A DNA stretch of 64,000 nucleotides from Streptomyces sp. NBC_01717 (GCF_036248255.1 NZ_CP109178.1:4216001-4280000), one strand, 5' to 3'; shown: positions 25,265 to 34,610, counted from the first letter of the stretch. The notes: generated by a model not told the origin, from the letters alone. A program made the numbers and translations.

Positions 25265-26557
25265 ATGTTCATGCCCATGACCGGATGGCGACGCCTCACC
25301 TCCCCCCGTCCCTACAAACTCCTCACATGTACGGCGGCGGTCGGGGCCTTGCTGATGACCGGCTGTGGCGTGCTGCCTGGGGCCCCGGGGGACTCCAGGG
25401 AGCCCGTCACCGTCATGACCTGGGCCCCCAACGGCTCCACCGGCCCCGATACGGCGAACATGGCCGGCATGACCGCGATGGCGCGGGCGTACGCGCGCTG
25501 GGTGAACAACAACGGTGGGATCGACGGCCACAAGCTGCTCGTCGTCACATGCAACGAGGGCGACACCCCGGTCGGAGCGGGGAACTGCGCCCGGCAGGCG
25601 GTCAAGGAGAAGGCGGTCGCGGTCGTCGGCTCGTACAGCCGGCACGGACAGGCCTTCATGGCGCCGCTCGAGGTCGCCGGGATCCCGTACATCGGCGGCT
25701 ACGGCGCCTCCGAGGAGGAGTTCAGCAGCTACGACTCGTACCCGGTCAACGGCGGTCAGCCGGCGCTCCTCGCGGGCAACGCCAAGCAGCTCGCCCGCGG
25801 TTGCGAGCGGGTCTCCGTGGTGCGGCCCGACACGCTGGGCGGCGATAACCAGGCGTGGCTGCTCAACACCGGCCTCAAGGAAGCGCAACGGCCGGCTGCG
25901 ACGGACGTCCGGGCCGCGGAGGCGGCGACGTCGTACGACGAGGCGGCCGGTCAGGCGCTGCAGGGGGCCGGAACGGCCGACGGGTGTGTGACGGCGGTGC
26001 TCGGGGACCGCACGGAGACGTTCTTCGACTCCTTCCGCCGGCTCGAACCGTCGTACGGGGACGTACGGATCTCCTCCGTGCTCGGCAGTGTCGACCAGCC
26101 GCTGATCGACCGCACCGGCGGCCGGGAGAGTCCCTTCGAGGGGGCGTACGTCGCCGGTTGGTACCCGGACGCGGGGGACGCCCGCTGGGACGAGATGCGC
26201 GAGGTGATCCGGAAGCACGCCTTCGGCGACAACCGGATCGACCCGGACGACACGGGCGTCCAGACGACATGGATCGCGTACACGGTGCTGAAGGAGATCG
26301 TCGCGGCGATCGACGAGCCGGAGATCACCGCGGGCAAGCTCACGGTTGCCCTGAACCGGGGCGCCAAGGTGGACACCGGCGGGCTCACGCCGGTGCTGAG
26401 GTGGCGGTTCGAGGACATGCTGGGGTCGTCGGCGTACCCGCGGATCGTGAACCGGAAGGTGACGTTCCAGGTGGTGCGGAAGGGGCGGCTGGTGGCGGAG
26501 AACAAGGGATTCGTGGACGTGACGAAGACGTTGGCGGACGCCAGCGCGAAGGGGTGA
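25265..26557 (+). CDS. Lipoprotein, ABC-type branched-chain-amino-acid-like solute-binding protein
   Basis: A 430-residue exported lipoprotein. The signal ends in the lipobox LMTGC (Cys about residue 30), and the mature part has the Peripla_BP_6 fold (AYARWVNNNGGIDGHKL, VVGSYSRHGQAFMAPLEVAGIPYIGGYG, GAYVAGWYPDAGD). It would be anchored outside the membrane and bind a small solute. No permease or ATPase gene is adjacent, so it is an orphan receptor or works with a distant transporter. ATG 25265 follows CGGAG at good spacing; ATG 25271 and 25277 are alternatives. Confidence 0.85.
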   Translation: MFMPMTGWRRLTSPRPYKLLTCTAAVGALLMTGCGVLPGAPGDSREPVTVMTWAPNGSTGPDTANMAGMTAMARAYARWVNNNGGIDGHKLLVVTCNEGDTPVGAGNCARQAVKEKAVAVVGSYSRHGQAFMAPLEVAGIPYIGGYGASEEEFSSYDSYPVNGGQPALLAGNAKQLARGCERVSVVRPDTLGGDNQAWLLNTGLKEAQRPAATDVRAAEAATSYDEAAGQALQGAGTADGCVTAVLGDRTETFFDSFRRLEPSYGDVRISSVLGSVDQPLIDRTGGRESPFEGAYVAGWYPDAGDARWDEMREVIRKHAFGDNRIDPDDTGVQTTWIAYTVLKEIVAAIDEPEITAGKLTVALNRGAKVDTGGLTPVLRWRFEDMLGSSAYPRIVNRKVTFQVVRKGRLVAENKGFVDVTKTLADASAKG

Positions 26558-26591
26558 GGGGCGGGGAACAGGCCCGCCTCCCTGCCCCATA

Positions 26592-26635
26592 CCCGGGGGC
26601 TGCGCCCCCGGGCCCTCTCCTCGAACGCCGGAGAG
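26592..26635. terminator. Double hairpin terminator of a common Streptomyces type
   Basis: CCCGGGGGC-TGC-GCCCCCGGG (26592-26612) forms a nine-base-pair stem, directly followed by CTCTCC-N9-GGAGAG (26615-26635). The second arm with its TCGAACGCCGGAG core is a wording seen in many Streptomyces intergenic regions. It separates two convergent genes and may serve both. Confidence 0.65.
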
Positions 26636-26648
26636 GCTGATCTACGGA

Positions 26649-28061
26649 TCAGAGATCGGTCGACGATCGCCGAGTCAGCCCGTACTTCGTCGCGATCGAG
26701 TTCCACAGCCCTGACGCCTGCTGCTTCGCCTTGCTCGCCTCACCGCTCGCCCGGTCGGCCTGAGCCTTCTCGGACGTCGCACGAGCCTTCCCGTGCTTGC
26801 ACACCTTCTTGCCGTTCTTGGCCTGGCGCGCCCACGCCGCGTAGTGGGCGTCGGCGGAGGCCGATGCCTGCCAGGCCTTCGTGAGCGCCTCGGTCAGCTG
26901 CGCGTGGTCGGGAAGCTTGTCCACGGACAGCCCCTGCAACCGTGTCACCAGCTCGCGGCGCTGCTGAGCGGCGCCCTGCAGATCCGTGACCGCCTGGTCC
27001 AGGTCCGTGCATGACCCGGTCTTGGCGACGGCCCCGATCACGGCGGAACGGCTGTTGTTGCTGTCGGCCAGCAGCTTGTCGAGAGCCTCGGCCTGCGGCT
27101 TCGCCGGGTCGGCGGCCGCCTGCGTGGAGGGCTGCGCGGCGGGTGAGCTAGCTGCGGCCACCGGCTGCTTGTCGTCCTTGCCCTTGTCGTCGCCGCTCAT
27201 CAGCGCACCCGCGCCGAGCCCGATGATCGCGCAGCCGACGACGACCGCTGCGATCAGCGGGACGTGCGACGGCTTCTTGCGCTGCCCGGCCCGCCCCTGC
27301 GGCGGTTCGCTGTGCTGCGGCTGCTGCGGCTGCTGGAACGGCGGCTGCTGGGCGCCTCCGTACGGCGCGGCCTGCCCCGGGTCGAACCGGGGCATCTGCT
27401 GCGTGGCGCCTGCGGGCTCCTCGCTGCGGAACAGGTTGTCGAACTCGGCGGGCGGCTGCCGCTCGCCGGGCGTCCCGGGTCTGATGCTGTACGGAGCGCC
27501 GCCGGGCACCGGCGGCATGTACTGGGTCGCCTCGGCGTCGGAAGCCGGTGCGGGCGGCTGGGTGTGGGCCAGGAACTGGGTGGCCTCCGCGGGGCTCTCG
27601 GGTGGGAGACCGCCCGGCGCGGGACCGGCCGGCACCGGGGCGATGTACTGCGTGGCATCGGCGTCCGCACCCGCGCCCATGCCCGGCACGACCTCCGGGG
27701 GCAACGGCTGCGCATACGGCTGGGGCAGGGGCTGCCCCTGGGGCTGCTGTCCGTACGACGGCTCCTGGCCGTACTGGCCCTGCTGGCCCTCCTGGCCCTG
27801 CTGGCCGTACTGGTGCTGGCCGTGCTGGTGCTGGCCGTGCTGGTCGTACTGGCCCTGCTGGTCGTACTGGCCGTGGCCGTACTGTCCCTGTGACGCCTGA
27901 GGCCCCCAGGGCTGGCCCCACGGCTGCCCACCCGCCGGAGCGGCCTGGTCGGCCGCTCCGCCCGGTATCCAGGGCTCTCCGCCACCTGCGGGCAGCACGA
28001 CACCTTCGTGCGTGGGCCGTACAGCAGGGAGCTGCTCGTCACCCTGTCCGCTCTGCGTCAC
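26649..28061 (-). CDS. Gly/Gln/Pro-rich single-pass membrane protein
   Basis: A 470-residue protein. GTG 28061 is fixed by TAGGAG five bases upstream. Residues 40-110 are low-complexity GQ/YGQ/HQ repeats, and residues 110-250 carry three ATQ(Y/F) units (DATQYIAPVPAG, EATQFLAHTQ, EATQYMPPVPGG). A transmembrane helix (VPLIAAVVVGCAIIGLGAGALM) lies near residue 275. The extracytoplasmic C-terminal 180 residues are Ala/Lys-rich and helical, with two cysteines (SCTDLDQ, KVCKHGKA). The repeated ATQ motifs resemble phospho-acceptor or FHA-binding tails of actinobacterial signalling proteins. Function unknown. Confidence 0.7.
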   Translation of the reverse strand: MTQSGQGDEQLPAVRPTHEGVVLPAGGGEPWIPGGAADQAAPAGGQPWGQPWGPQASQGQYGHGQYDQQGQYDQHGQHQHGQHQYGQQGQEGQQGQYGQEPSYGQQPQGQPLPQPYAQPLPPEVVPGMGAGADADATQYIAPVPAGPAPGGLPPESPAEATQFLAHTQPPAPASDAEATQYMPPVPGGAPYSIRPGTPGERQPPAEFDNLFRSEEPAGATQQMPRFDPGQAAPYGGAQQPPFQQPQQPQHSEPPQGRAGQRKKPSHVPLIAAVVVGCAIIGLGAGALMSGDDKGKDDKQPVAAASSPAAQPSTQAAADPAKPQAEALDKLLADSNNSRSAVIGAVAKTGSCTDLDQAVTDLQGAAQQRRELVTRLQGLSVDKLPDHAQLTEALTKAWQASASADAHYAAWARQAKNGKKVCKHGKARATSEKAQADRASGEASKAKQQASGLWNSIATKYGLTRRSSTDL

Positions 28062-28209
28062 CGGGACTCCTACGTGTAAACCTACGGAATCGTCGGCCCA
28101 CGCTATCGGGTGGCTGCCACCCTTTGCCAAGCGCCCGTTGTCGCTCACCGCCGCTTCACCGGGGCAGTAACACACAGCGCCCTCACGGCGCAGTTAACGG
28201 GCGCCCCGG

Positions 28210-29592
28210 TCAGGCCGCCTGGAGTTCGAGTCGCGCCCCGAACTCCCGTACCGCCGGCTCGTCCCCGTACGGCACGAGCCTCTGCTGCAGATCGTCCAGA
28301 TACTCCGTGCCCCGGCTGGACCGCACCGTCCCCAGCAGCTCCATCGCCTGCATTCCCGTATGACACGCCTGCTCGACCTCGCGCAGCTGCACCTGCGCCG
28401 TCGCGAGCAGCACCAGGCCGATGCCGCGGCGGCGGGCCCGGGACTCCGGGTGGCCCTCCAGGGACTCCGTCGCCCGGCGGACGGCCGCCTCGGCCTGGCC
28501 GAGGTCGCGGTGGCAGTGCGCCAGCTCGTCGGCCAGATAGGCGTGGTCGAAGTGGGCGATCCACGCCGGGTCGTCGCCCGTGTCGGGATCGGCTTGCTCC
28601 AGGGCCGTCAACGCCCGGCCCGTCACCTGCTGGCAGGTGCGGACGTCACCGAGCAGGGCATGCCCGCGGGCCTCCGCCGCGTAGAACATCGCCTCGGCGC
28701 GCGGGGTGACCCGCCCCCGCGCCCCCTCCTGCGCGGCCCGCGCCAGCTGCGCGATCTCCCGTGGGTTGCCGAGCTGGGCGGCGAGATGACTCATCGAAGC
28801 GGCCAGTACATAGCCGCCGTACGCCCGGTCGCCCGCGGCCTGCGCCAGCCGCAGCGCCTGGATGTAGTACCGCTGGGCGAGCCCGGGCTGCCCCGTGTCG
28901 ACCGCCATGTAACCGGCGAGTTCGGTGAGCCGGGCGACGGCCGCGAACAGCTGCCGCCCGACCGTTTCGCGGTACGCCCCCGCGAGCAGCCCGGAGACCA
29001 CGCTGTTCAGGTAGTGCACCAGCACCGGCCGGACGTGCCCGCTGCCGAACCGGTGGTCGAGGTCGACCAGCGCGGCCGTCATCGCCCGCACCGCCTCGAC
29101 GTCCGACATCCCGACCCGGGCCCCGGCGGCCCGCGCCACCTGCGGGTCGGCGGCGGTGATCAACCAGTCCCGGCTGGGCTCGACCAGCGCCGACGACACG
29201 ACCGCCGAACCGGACAGGAAGTCACGGCGGCCCACATCGCTGCGCCACAGCTCGCAGACCTGCTCGATGGCGCCGGTCACGGTCGGTGCGAACTGCAGGC
29301 CGACGCCGGACGCCAGATTCTTGCCGTTGGCCATCCCGGTCTCATCGATCGTGACCGTGCGGCCGAGCTTGCGGCCGAGCGCCTCGGCGATGATTCCCGG
29401 TGCCCGGCCGCGGGGTTGCTGTCCGCGCAGCCAGCGGGCCACGGAGGTCTTGTCGTACCGGAGATCGAGGCCGCGCTCCGCTCCGACCATGTTGACGCGG
29501 CGGGCCAGGCCCGCGTTGGAGCATCCGGCTTCCTGAATGAGTCCCTGGAGCCGTTCGTTCGGCTGGCGGGCGACGAGAGGCCTGGCTGCCAT
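28210..29592 (-). CDS. NsdA-type transcriptional regulator with HTH and TPR-like repeats
   Basis: A 460-residue protein. Residues 10-80 are an XRE-like helix-turn-helix (LIQEAGCSNAGLARRVN; TSVARWLRGQQPRGRAPGIIAEALG), and residues 170-450 are tetratricopeptide-like helical repeats (YMAVDTGQPGLAQRYYIQALRLAQ). NsdA and relatives are Streptomyces regulators that repress sporulation and antibiotic production; I recognise the family but not the exact orthologue. AGGGGG lies six to eight bases before ATG 29592. It is divergent from the primase-like gene across a 317-bp gap. Confidence 0.85.
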   Translation of the reverse strand: MAARPLVARQPNERLQGLIQEAGCSNAGLARRVNMVGAERGLDLRYDKTSVARWLRGQQPRGRAPGIIAEALGRKLGRTVTIDETGMANGKNLASGVGLQFAPTVTGAIEQVCELWRSDVGRRDFLSGSAVVSSALVEPSRDWLITAADPQVARAAGARVGMSDVEAVRAMTAALVDLDHRFGSGHVRPVLVHYLNSVVSGLLAGAYRETVGRQLFAAVARLTELAGYMAVDTGQPGLAQRYYIQALRLAQAAGDRAYGGYVLAASMSHLAAQLGNPREIAQLARAAQEGARGRVTPRAEAMFYAAEARGHALLGDVRTCQQVTGRALTALEQADPDTGDDPAWIAHFDHAYLADELAHCHRDLGQAEAAVRRATESLEGHPESRARRRGIGLVLLATAQVQLREVEQACHTGMQAMELLGTVRSSRGTEYLDDLQQRLVPYGDEPAVREFGARLELQAA

Positions 29593-29909
29593 GTTTTCCC
29601 CCTGAGGCCGCAGTGATCGATGGGGAGATCACTGCCCGGCAATTGCACAAGAAATGCACACATACATCGTGTTGGTCGTTTCACGTTGTTCAGGGTGTTC
29701 GCGTACTCATCGTGGCGTTGTGCGTTCTTGGTACGTATTCGTCTTGGGCGAACTGTTCCGGATTCCCCCCAATGGCTACCCGCCCATCCACGCACCGCCT
29801 CATGCGCGCCCCCGTCCATGCATCCATGCGCCCCATATGCGGGATCGGTGCACCGTGGCCGCGTTCACCACGCCCGTAACCCCAGGTGGTTGCGGCAGTT
29901 GAGGTGTTC
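29593..29909. promoter_or_regulatory. 317-bp divergent intergenic region
   Basis: This relatively AT-richer stretch must hold promoters for both the NsdA-type gene and the primase-like gene. Repeated GTTC/GTACG words (29696-29750) and two ATCCATGC-like repeats (29787 and 29822) are visible, but I cannot assign -35/-10 boxes with confidence. No ORF of convincing coding character is present. Confidence 0.4.
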
Positions 29910-30587
29910 GTGGAAGAGCCCATCAAAGTCATGGAAGCCGCACAGATCCCCAAGCAGCGAGGAGAACAACTGCTCGACGCCGCCGTGCGGTACACGGAAG
30001 AGCGGCACTGGGACGTGTTCCCCGGCACCTGGCTCGAGGCGGTGGGAGGGGCGGAGCGATGCTCGTGCGGAGAGGCCGGCTGCGCCTCTCCCGGCGCCCA
30101 CCCCAACCGGCCCGACTGGGCGGGCCGGTCGACCGGCAGCGGCGCCGCGGCCCGCCGGATGTGGTCCGAGTACCCCACGGCATCGGTCCTGTTGCCCACC
30201 GGGCGCACCTTCGACGCGATCGACGTACCGGAGTCGGCCGGTTTCCTCGCGCTGGCCCGGATGGAGCGGATGAACCTGCCGCTCGGCCCCGTCACCTGCA
30301 CCCCCGACCGCCGGATGCTCTTCTTCGTACTGCCCGGGGCGGCGGCCAAGGTGGACGACCTCGTACGGAAGCTGGGCTGGAGCGCCGCCGCGATCGATCT
30401 GTCCGGCCGCGGCGACGGCGACTACGTGGCGGCGCCGCCGACCCGGGTCGGCGGGCGCGGTGCGGTGCAGTGGGCGCGCCGCCCCACCCCCGCAAACCGG
30501 TGGTTGCCGGACGCGGCGGAGGTCATCAGCCCGCTCGCGTACGCCTGCGGGCGGGAAGCAGCCACCGCGCGCGCACGCCTTTCGTAG
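29910..30587 (+). CDS. Primase/polymerase-like (prim-pol N-terminal) domain protein
   Basis: A protein of about 225 residues resembling the N-terminal domain of bifunctional DNA primase/polymerases (PF09250). Segments are LLDAAVRYTEERHWDVFPG, a Cys-rich CSCGEAGCASPGAHP loop, and DGDYVAAPPTRVGG. The helicase and other domains of plasmid prim-pols are missing, so this is a stand-alone chromosomal version of unknown role. GTG 29910 is preferred, with GAGGTG upstream; GTG 29886 is in frame. Confidence 0.75.
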   Translation: MEEPIKVMEAAQIPKQRGEQLLDAAVRYTEERHWDVFPGTWLEAVGGAERCSCGEAGCASPGAHPNRPDWAGRSTGSGAAARRMWSEYPTASVLLPTGRTFDAIDVPESAGFLALARMERMNLPLGPVTCTPDRRMLFFVLPGAAAKVDDLVRKLGWSAAAIDLSGRGDGDYVAAPPTRVGGRGAVQWARRPTPANRWLPDAAEVISPLAYACGREAATARARLS

Positions 30588-30627
30588 GCTGTCCACCACA
30601 TACGGGGACACCGAAAGGCAGTGCACC

Positions 30628-31437
30628 ATGTCGGACCGGACGGAAGCGGAAGCGAGCGGGGCGGTGACGGCGCCGCCCGCCGTTCGCGTGCAGGGCCTCT
30701 GGAAGCGGTTCGGCGAGCAGACCGCCGTCGCCGGGATCGATCTGGAGCTGCCCGCAGGGAAGTTCATCGGTCTGGTCGGGCCCAACGGCGCGGGAAAGAC
30801 CACCACTCTGTCGATGGTCACCGGCCTGCTCCGCCCCGACCACGGGACGATCGAGGTCGGCGGGCGCGACGTCTGGCGCGACCCGGTGGACGTCAAGGCC
30901 AGGATCGGCGTCCTGCCGGAGGGGCTGCGGCTCTTCGAACGCCTCTCGGGACGCGAACTCCTCGCGTACACCGGCCGATTGCGCGGGCTGCCGGGCGCCG
31001 AGGTCGACAAGCGTGCCACCCAGCTCCTGGACGTACTGGATCTGGCGGGCGCCCAGCACAAGCTGGTCGTCGACTACTCGACCGGCATGCGGAAGAAGAT
31101 CGGGCTCGCGGCGGCTCTGCTGCACAACCCCGAAGTGCTCTTCCTCGACGAGCCGTTCGAGGGCGTCGACCCCGTCTCGGCACAGACCATCCGCAGGGTG
31201 CTGGAGCGGTACACCGGCTCCGGGGCGACCGTCGTCTTCTCCAGCCATGTGATGGAGCTCGTCGAGTCGCTGTGCGACTGGGTGGCCGTCATGGCGAACG
31301 GCACGATCCGGGCCCAGGGCACCCTCTCCGAGGTGCGCGGCTCGGCGTCGTCGCTGCAGAACGCGTTCCTCGAACTCGTCGGTGCGGGCGGCCGGGACAC
31401 CGGCGAGTCCCTCGACTGGCTGGGCGGCACCCGATGA
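30628..31437 (+). CDS. ABC transporter ATP-binding protein
   Basis: A 269-residue ATPase. Walker A is GPNGAGKTTT (residue 52), the signature is DYSTGMRKKIGLA, Walker B is EVLFLDEPFEG, and the switch His is FSSHVM. The family is the export-type (CcmA/DrrA-like). ATG 30628 follows GAAAGGCAG. The permease gene begins inside its stop codon (ATGA at 31434), so the two form one exporter. Confidence 0.92.
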   Translation: MSDRTEAEASGAVTAPPAVRVQGLWKRFGEQTAVAGIDLELPAGKFIGLVGPNGAGKTTTLSMVTGLLRPDHGTIEVGGRDVWRDPVDVKARIGVLPEGLRLFERLSGRELLAYTGRLRGLPGAEVDKRATQLLDVLDLAGAQHKLVVDYSTGMRKKIGLAAALLHNPEVLFLDEPFEGVDPVSAQTIRRVLERYTGSGATVVFSSHVMELVESLCDWVAVMANGTIRAQGTLSEVRGSASSLQNAFLELVGAGGRDTGESLDWLGGTR

Positions 31438-33086
31438 GCGTGCTCGACACCCCCGTCATCCCCGCCCCCCGCCCCTCGGACGGCCGGGGCGGTGAAGGAC
31501 TCGTCTCCGTCTTCGTACGGCTCAAGCTGACACTGCTGCGCAACGGGCTGCGGCAGTCGTCGGGTCGACGGGCCGCCTACATCTCGTCCGTCGTCGTCAC
31601 CCTGCTGATCGCCGCCGGCCAGGTCATCGGGCTGATCGCGCTGCGCGGCAACGCCCACGCAGGCTCGCTCGTGGTGCTGCTCACGGCGGTGCTGGCGCTC
31701 GGCTGGGCGGTGATGCCGCTGTTCTTCCCCAGCGGCGACGAAACCCTCGACCCGAGCCGGCTGGTGATGCTGCCGCTGCGGCCGCGCCCTCTGATCGGGG
31801 CGCTGCTGATGGCGTCCCTGATCGGCATCGGGCCGCTGTTCACGCTCTGCCTGGCGGTCGGTTCGGCGTTCGCGGTGGCGGAGGGGGCGGCGGCCGTGGT
31901 GTTCGCGGTGGTGGCCGCGCCGCTGACCCTGCTGGTGTGCGTGGCGCTGGCCCGGGCCGTCGCCACGGCCAACACCCGGCTGCTGACCTCCCGTAAGGGC
32001 CGCGATCTGGCGGTGCTCAGCGGGCTGGTGATCGCCGTCGGCATCCAGGTCGTCAACTTCGGTGCGCAGCGACTCGGCCGGGCCGGCGGGCTGTCCGCGC
32101 TCGACCCGGCCGCGGACGTGGTGCGCTGGCTGCCGCCGGCCTCGGCGATCGGTGCGGTGGACTCCGCGGCCCAGGGGTCGTACGGCCGGGCCGTGCTGCA
32201 ACTGCTGCTCTCCTTCGCGGCATTGGGCGCGCTGCTGTGGCTGTGGCAGCGGAGTCTGGTGAAGCTCATGACCGCCCCGGACGGTTCGACGCTCGCCGCC
32301 GCGGAACCGACCCGCGAGAAGTCCGCGACGGCCGGCTCCCGGATCTCCACGCTGCTGCCCGAGGGGCGCACGGGGACGGTGATGCGGCGGAGTCTGCGGT
32401 ACGTCGCACGGGACCCGAAGACCAAGGCGGCCTGGGTGACGGCGCTCGCCATCGGTCTGATCGTGCCGCTGCTCAACGCGGTGCAGGGCACCGGCTCGGT
32501 CTACTTCGCGTGTTTCGCCGCCGGGATGCTCGGCATCCAGATGTACAACCAGTTCGGGCAGGACACCTCCGCGTTCTGGATAGTGGCGCTGACGATCTCC
32601 TCCACCCGGGACGCCTACCTCGAACTGCGGGCGCGGGCGCTGGCACTGCTGGTGATCACCCTCCCGTACACGATCCTGGTGACCGTCGTGACGGCGGCGG
32701 TGCTCGGGGACTGGGCGGCGCTGCCGGGCGTCACGGGTCTCTCCTTCGCCCTGCTGGGCGCGATGCTGGCGACGGGCGCGGTGGCGTCGGCCAACTTCCC
32801 GTACTCGATCCCGCAGGACGGCGCGTTCAAGAACGTGGCACCGGGGCAGGCCGGGCTCGCCTGGATCTCGATCTTCGGCGGCATGGTCTCGGCGGCGGTA
32901 CTGTGCGCGCCGGTGATCGTGGCGACGATCTGGCTGCATCTCGCCGATGCGGAGGACTGGTTGTGGCTGCTGGTGCCGGTGGGTGGCGTGTACGGGACGC
33001 TGATCGCCTGGGCGGGGCTGCGGCTGGCGGCTCCCCGCACGGCGAACCGGCTTCCGGAGATCCTGGCGGCGGTCAGCAAGGGGTGA
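31434..33086 (+). CDS. ABC transporter permease
   Basis: A 550-residue integral membrane protein with about 12 hydrophobic helices in two halves, separated by a cytoplasmic loop near residues 280-325. The first helices are AAYISSVVVTLLIAAGQVIG and SLVVLLTAVLALGWAVMPLFF. Its size and the FFPSGDETLDPSRLVMLPL loop match large Streptomyces ABC-2-type transporters of unknown substrate. It is translationally coupled to the ATPase gene and convergent with the alpha/beta hydrolase gene, 33 bp away. Confidence 0.9.
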   Translation: MSVLDTPVIPAPRPSDGRGGEGLVSVFVRLKLTLLRNGLRQSSGRRAAYISSVVVTLLIAAGQVIGLIALRGNAHAGSLVVLLTAVLALGWAVMPLFFPSGDETLDPSRLVMLPLRPRPLIGALLMASLIGIGPLFTLCLAVGSAFAVAEGAAAVVFAVVAAPLTLLVCVALARAVATANTRLLTSRKGRDLAVLSGLVIAVGIQVVNFGAQRLGRAGGLSALDPAADVVRWLPPASAIGAVDSAAQGSYGRAVLQLLLSFAALGALLWLWQRSLVKLMTAPDGSTLAAAEPTREKSATAGSRISTLLPEGRTGTVMRRSLRYVARDPKTKAAWVTALAIGLIVPLLNAVQGTGSVYFACFAAGMLGIQMYNQFGQDTSAFWIVALTISSTRDAYLELRARALALLVITLPYTILVTVVTAAVLGDWAALPGVTGLSFALLGAMLATGAVASANFPYSIPQDGAFKNVAPGQAGLAWISIFGGMVSAAVLCAPVIVATIWLHLADAEDWLWLLVPVGGVYGTLIAWAGLRLAAPRTANRLPEILAAVSKG

Positions 33087-33119
33087 CCTGAGCGGGTCCG
33101 GCCGGGGGCGCGGCTGTCG

Positions 33120-34013
33120 TTACGAGGAGACGGGCTCGCGGTCGTCCTGGGGGTCCTCGGCGAACTGTTCGAGGAACGGCTCGACCGCCGCCCGCCAGCC
33201 CTCCGGCTGGTCGTAGTGGACGAGATGACCGGCGTCCGCCACCTCCGCGTACTGCCCGCGCGGCAGTACGCGGACCATCTCCTGGGCCTCCGCCCGGCCC
33301 AGTTCGCCGTCCAGGCCACGGACCACCAGCGTCGGGCACCGGACCTGCGCCAGCTCCTCCCAGTGCGCGTCGTGGACCCAGGTCGCGCGGGACTGGAGCA
33401 TCTGGCGGCGGGAGAAGACCGGCCGCCAGCCGTCGGCCCGCTCGGCCATCACCTCGGCGAAGAACTCGCCGCGGGACGGGTTCGGCCGCTCCACCCAGGG
33501 GTCGTCCTCGCCGAACCACTTCCGTACGTCGGAGAGCGTCGCGAACGGCAGCGGCCAGGACTTGAACCAGTCCTCCCACTCCCGCTGCGAGGCGGCGCCG
33601 AGCGCGGAGGCCCGCATGTCGCAGATGATCAGGGCCCGGACGAGATCGGGGCGCTTCGCGGCGAGCTGCCAGGCGGTGAGGGCGCCCATCGAGTGGCCGA
33701 CGACGGTGGCGGGGCCCAGGCCGAGCTGTTCGATCGCCTCCTCGGCGTCGGCGACGTACGCGTCCCGCGTGTACGGGCCTTCGGCCGGCTTCTCGCTGCG
33801 GCCGTGCCCCCGCTGGTCGAGGCCCACGGCCCGGTGCCGCTCGGCGAGCCAGCGGGTGGTGGGGGCCCAGTGGGAGGCCCGGCCCATCAGTCCATGGAGC
33901 AGTAAGACCCCGGGGGCGCGCTCGCCTTCCGTACGCCCTTTGGGCGGGTCGGCGAACTCCCAGGCCGCGAGGCGTACGCCGTCGGATCCCGTCACATCGA
34001 TGCGCCGCACCAT
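33120..34013 (-). CDS. Alpha/beta hydrolase
   Basis: A hydrolase of about 297 residues. The oxyanion-hole His is in LLHGLMGRASHW, the nucleophile elbow is VVGHSMGALTA, and the catalytic acid and His lie in VVRGLDGELG and VADAGHLVHYD. The ester, lactone or epoxide substrate is unknown. ATG 34013 is chosen after AGGA; the frame is open to 34073. A LexA-like sequence lies about 70 bp upstream, so damage-linked control is possible. Confidence 0.88.
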   Translation of the reverse strand: MVRRIDVTGSDGVRLAAWEFADPPKGRTEGERAPGVLLLHGLMGRASHWAPTTRWLAERHRAVGLDQRGHGRSEKPAEGPYTRDAYVADAEEAIEQLGLGPATVVGHSMGALTAWQLAAKRPDLVRALIICDMRASALGAASQREWEDWFKSWPLPFATLSDVRKWFGEDDPWVERPNPSRGEFFAEVMAERADGWRPVFSRRQMLQSRATWVHDAHWEELAQVRCPTLVVRGLDGELGRAEAQEMVRVLPRGQYAEVADAGHLVHYDQPEGWRAAVEPFLEQFAEDPQDDREPVSS

Positions 34014-34082
34014 ATGTCCTGGCACCCCCTTCTGGTCCTCGATCACCGCTCGCTCACCGTGCGGTCGCGTCACGCCAGACTA

Positions 34083-34098
34083 TCGAACCTTTATTCGA
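34083..34098. promoter_or_regulatory. LexA/SOS-box-like sequence
   Basis: TCGAACCTTTATTCGA matches the actinobacterial SOS box TCGAAC-N4-GTTCGA at 11 of 12 fixed positions. It lies 70 bp upstream of the alpha/beta hydrolase. Further TTCGA words follow at 34095-34100 and 34128-34134. Confidence 0.35.
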
Positions 34099-34219
34099 AC
34101 AACGGGTTCCGGCTCGCAACACCCCTCGTTCGAGTGACAGCCCCCAAGGATTGACGTCGGCCCCGGCGGGGAGATCTTCTTCGGGAGGCGGACCACTCGG
34201 GGATGAGGGCCCGCGGGGA

Positions 34220-34292
34220 CCGACCTTGAGAGCTCGGGGCTCCAGGTCGGAACAGGGGAGGACAGGCCCCGGCGCCGCGCGGCGCCGGGGCC
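34220..34292. terminator. Two strong hairpins in the 597-bp gap before dmdR1
   Basis: CCGACCT (34220-34226) pairs AGGTCGG (34244-34250) with an inner GAGC/GCTC stem. From 34265 to 34292 a 28-base perfect palindrome made only of G and C follows. No T-run is seen. They could end transcripts from either side or be part of a structured RNA. The rest of the gap (34014-34610) shows only the LexA-like site and an imperfect iron-box-like TCAGGTATGCCTCAG (34514-34528). Confidence 0.5.
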
Positions 34293-34610
34293 CTCCCATG
34301 CCAGGGGGGCGTGCGGGACGCTCCGCGCCGGAGTGCGGTCGGCCGGGGCGACCGGGCCTGCGGGCGCCGGAGCGCGTGCGGGCGGAGCCGGCCACCCGGG
34401 CGCAGTCGTCGAGGCGGCCGGGCTCGTGACAGTCACCTTCTGGTGCACATGCCAGTACGACGGGCGCATCTCCTGCTCCCTCCCCGACCGCGCGGCCAGG
34501 CGACCGCCACTCTCAGGTATGCCTCAGCCACAGCCTGGCACGCGATCCGCCCGAGCGCTGCAATTCCGGACGGAAAAACGGAAAGCGGACGTTACGCTTC
34601 AGTATCCCGG

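Noticed and set aside
34514..34528. Iron-box-like TCAGGTATGCCTCAG downstream of dmdR1
   Set aside because: Too many mismatches to the DmdR iron box to list as a site of its own; mentioned only in the gap note.
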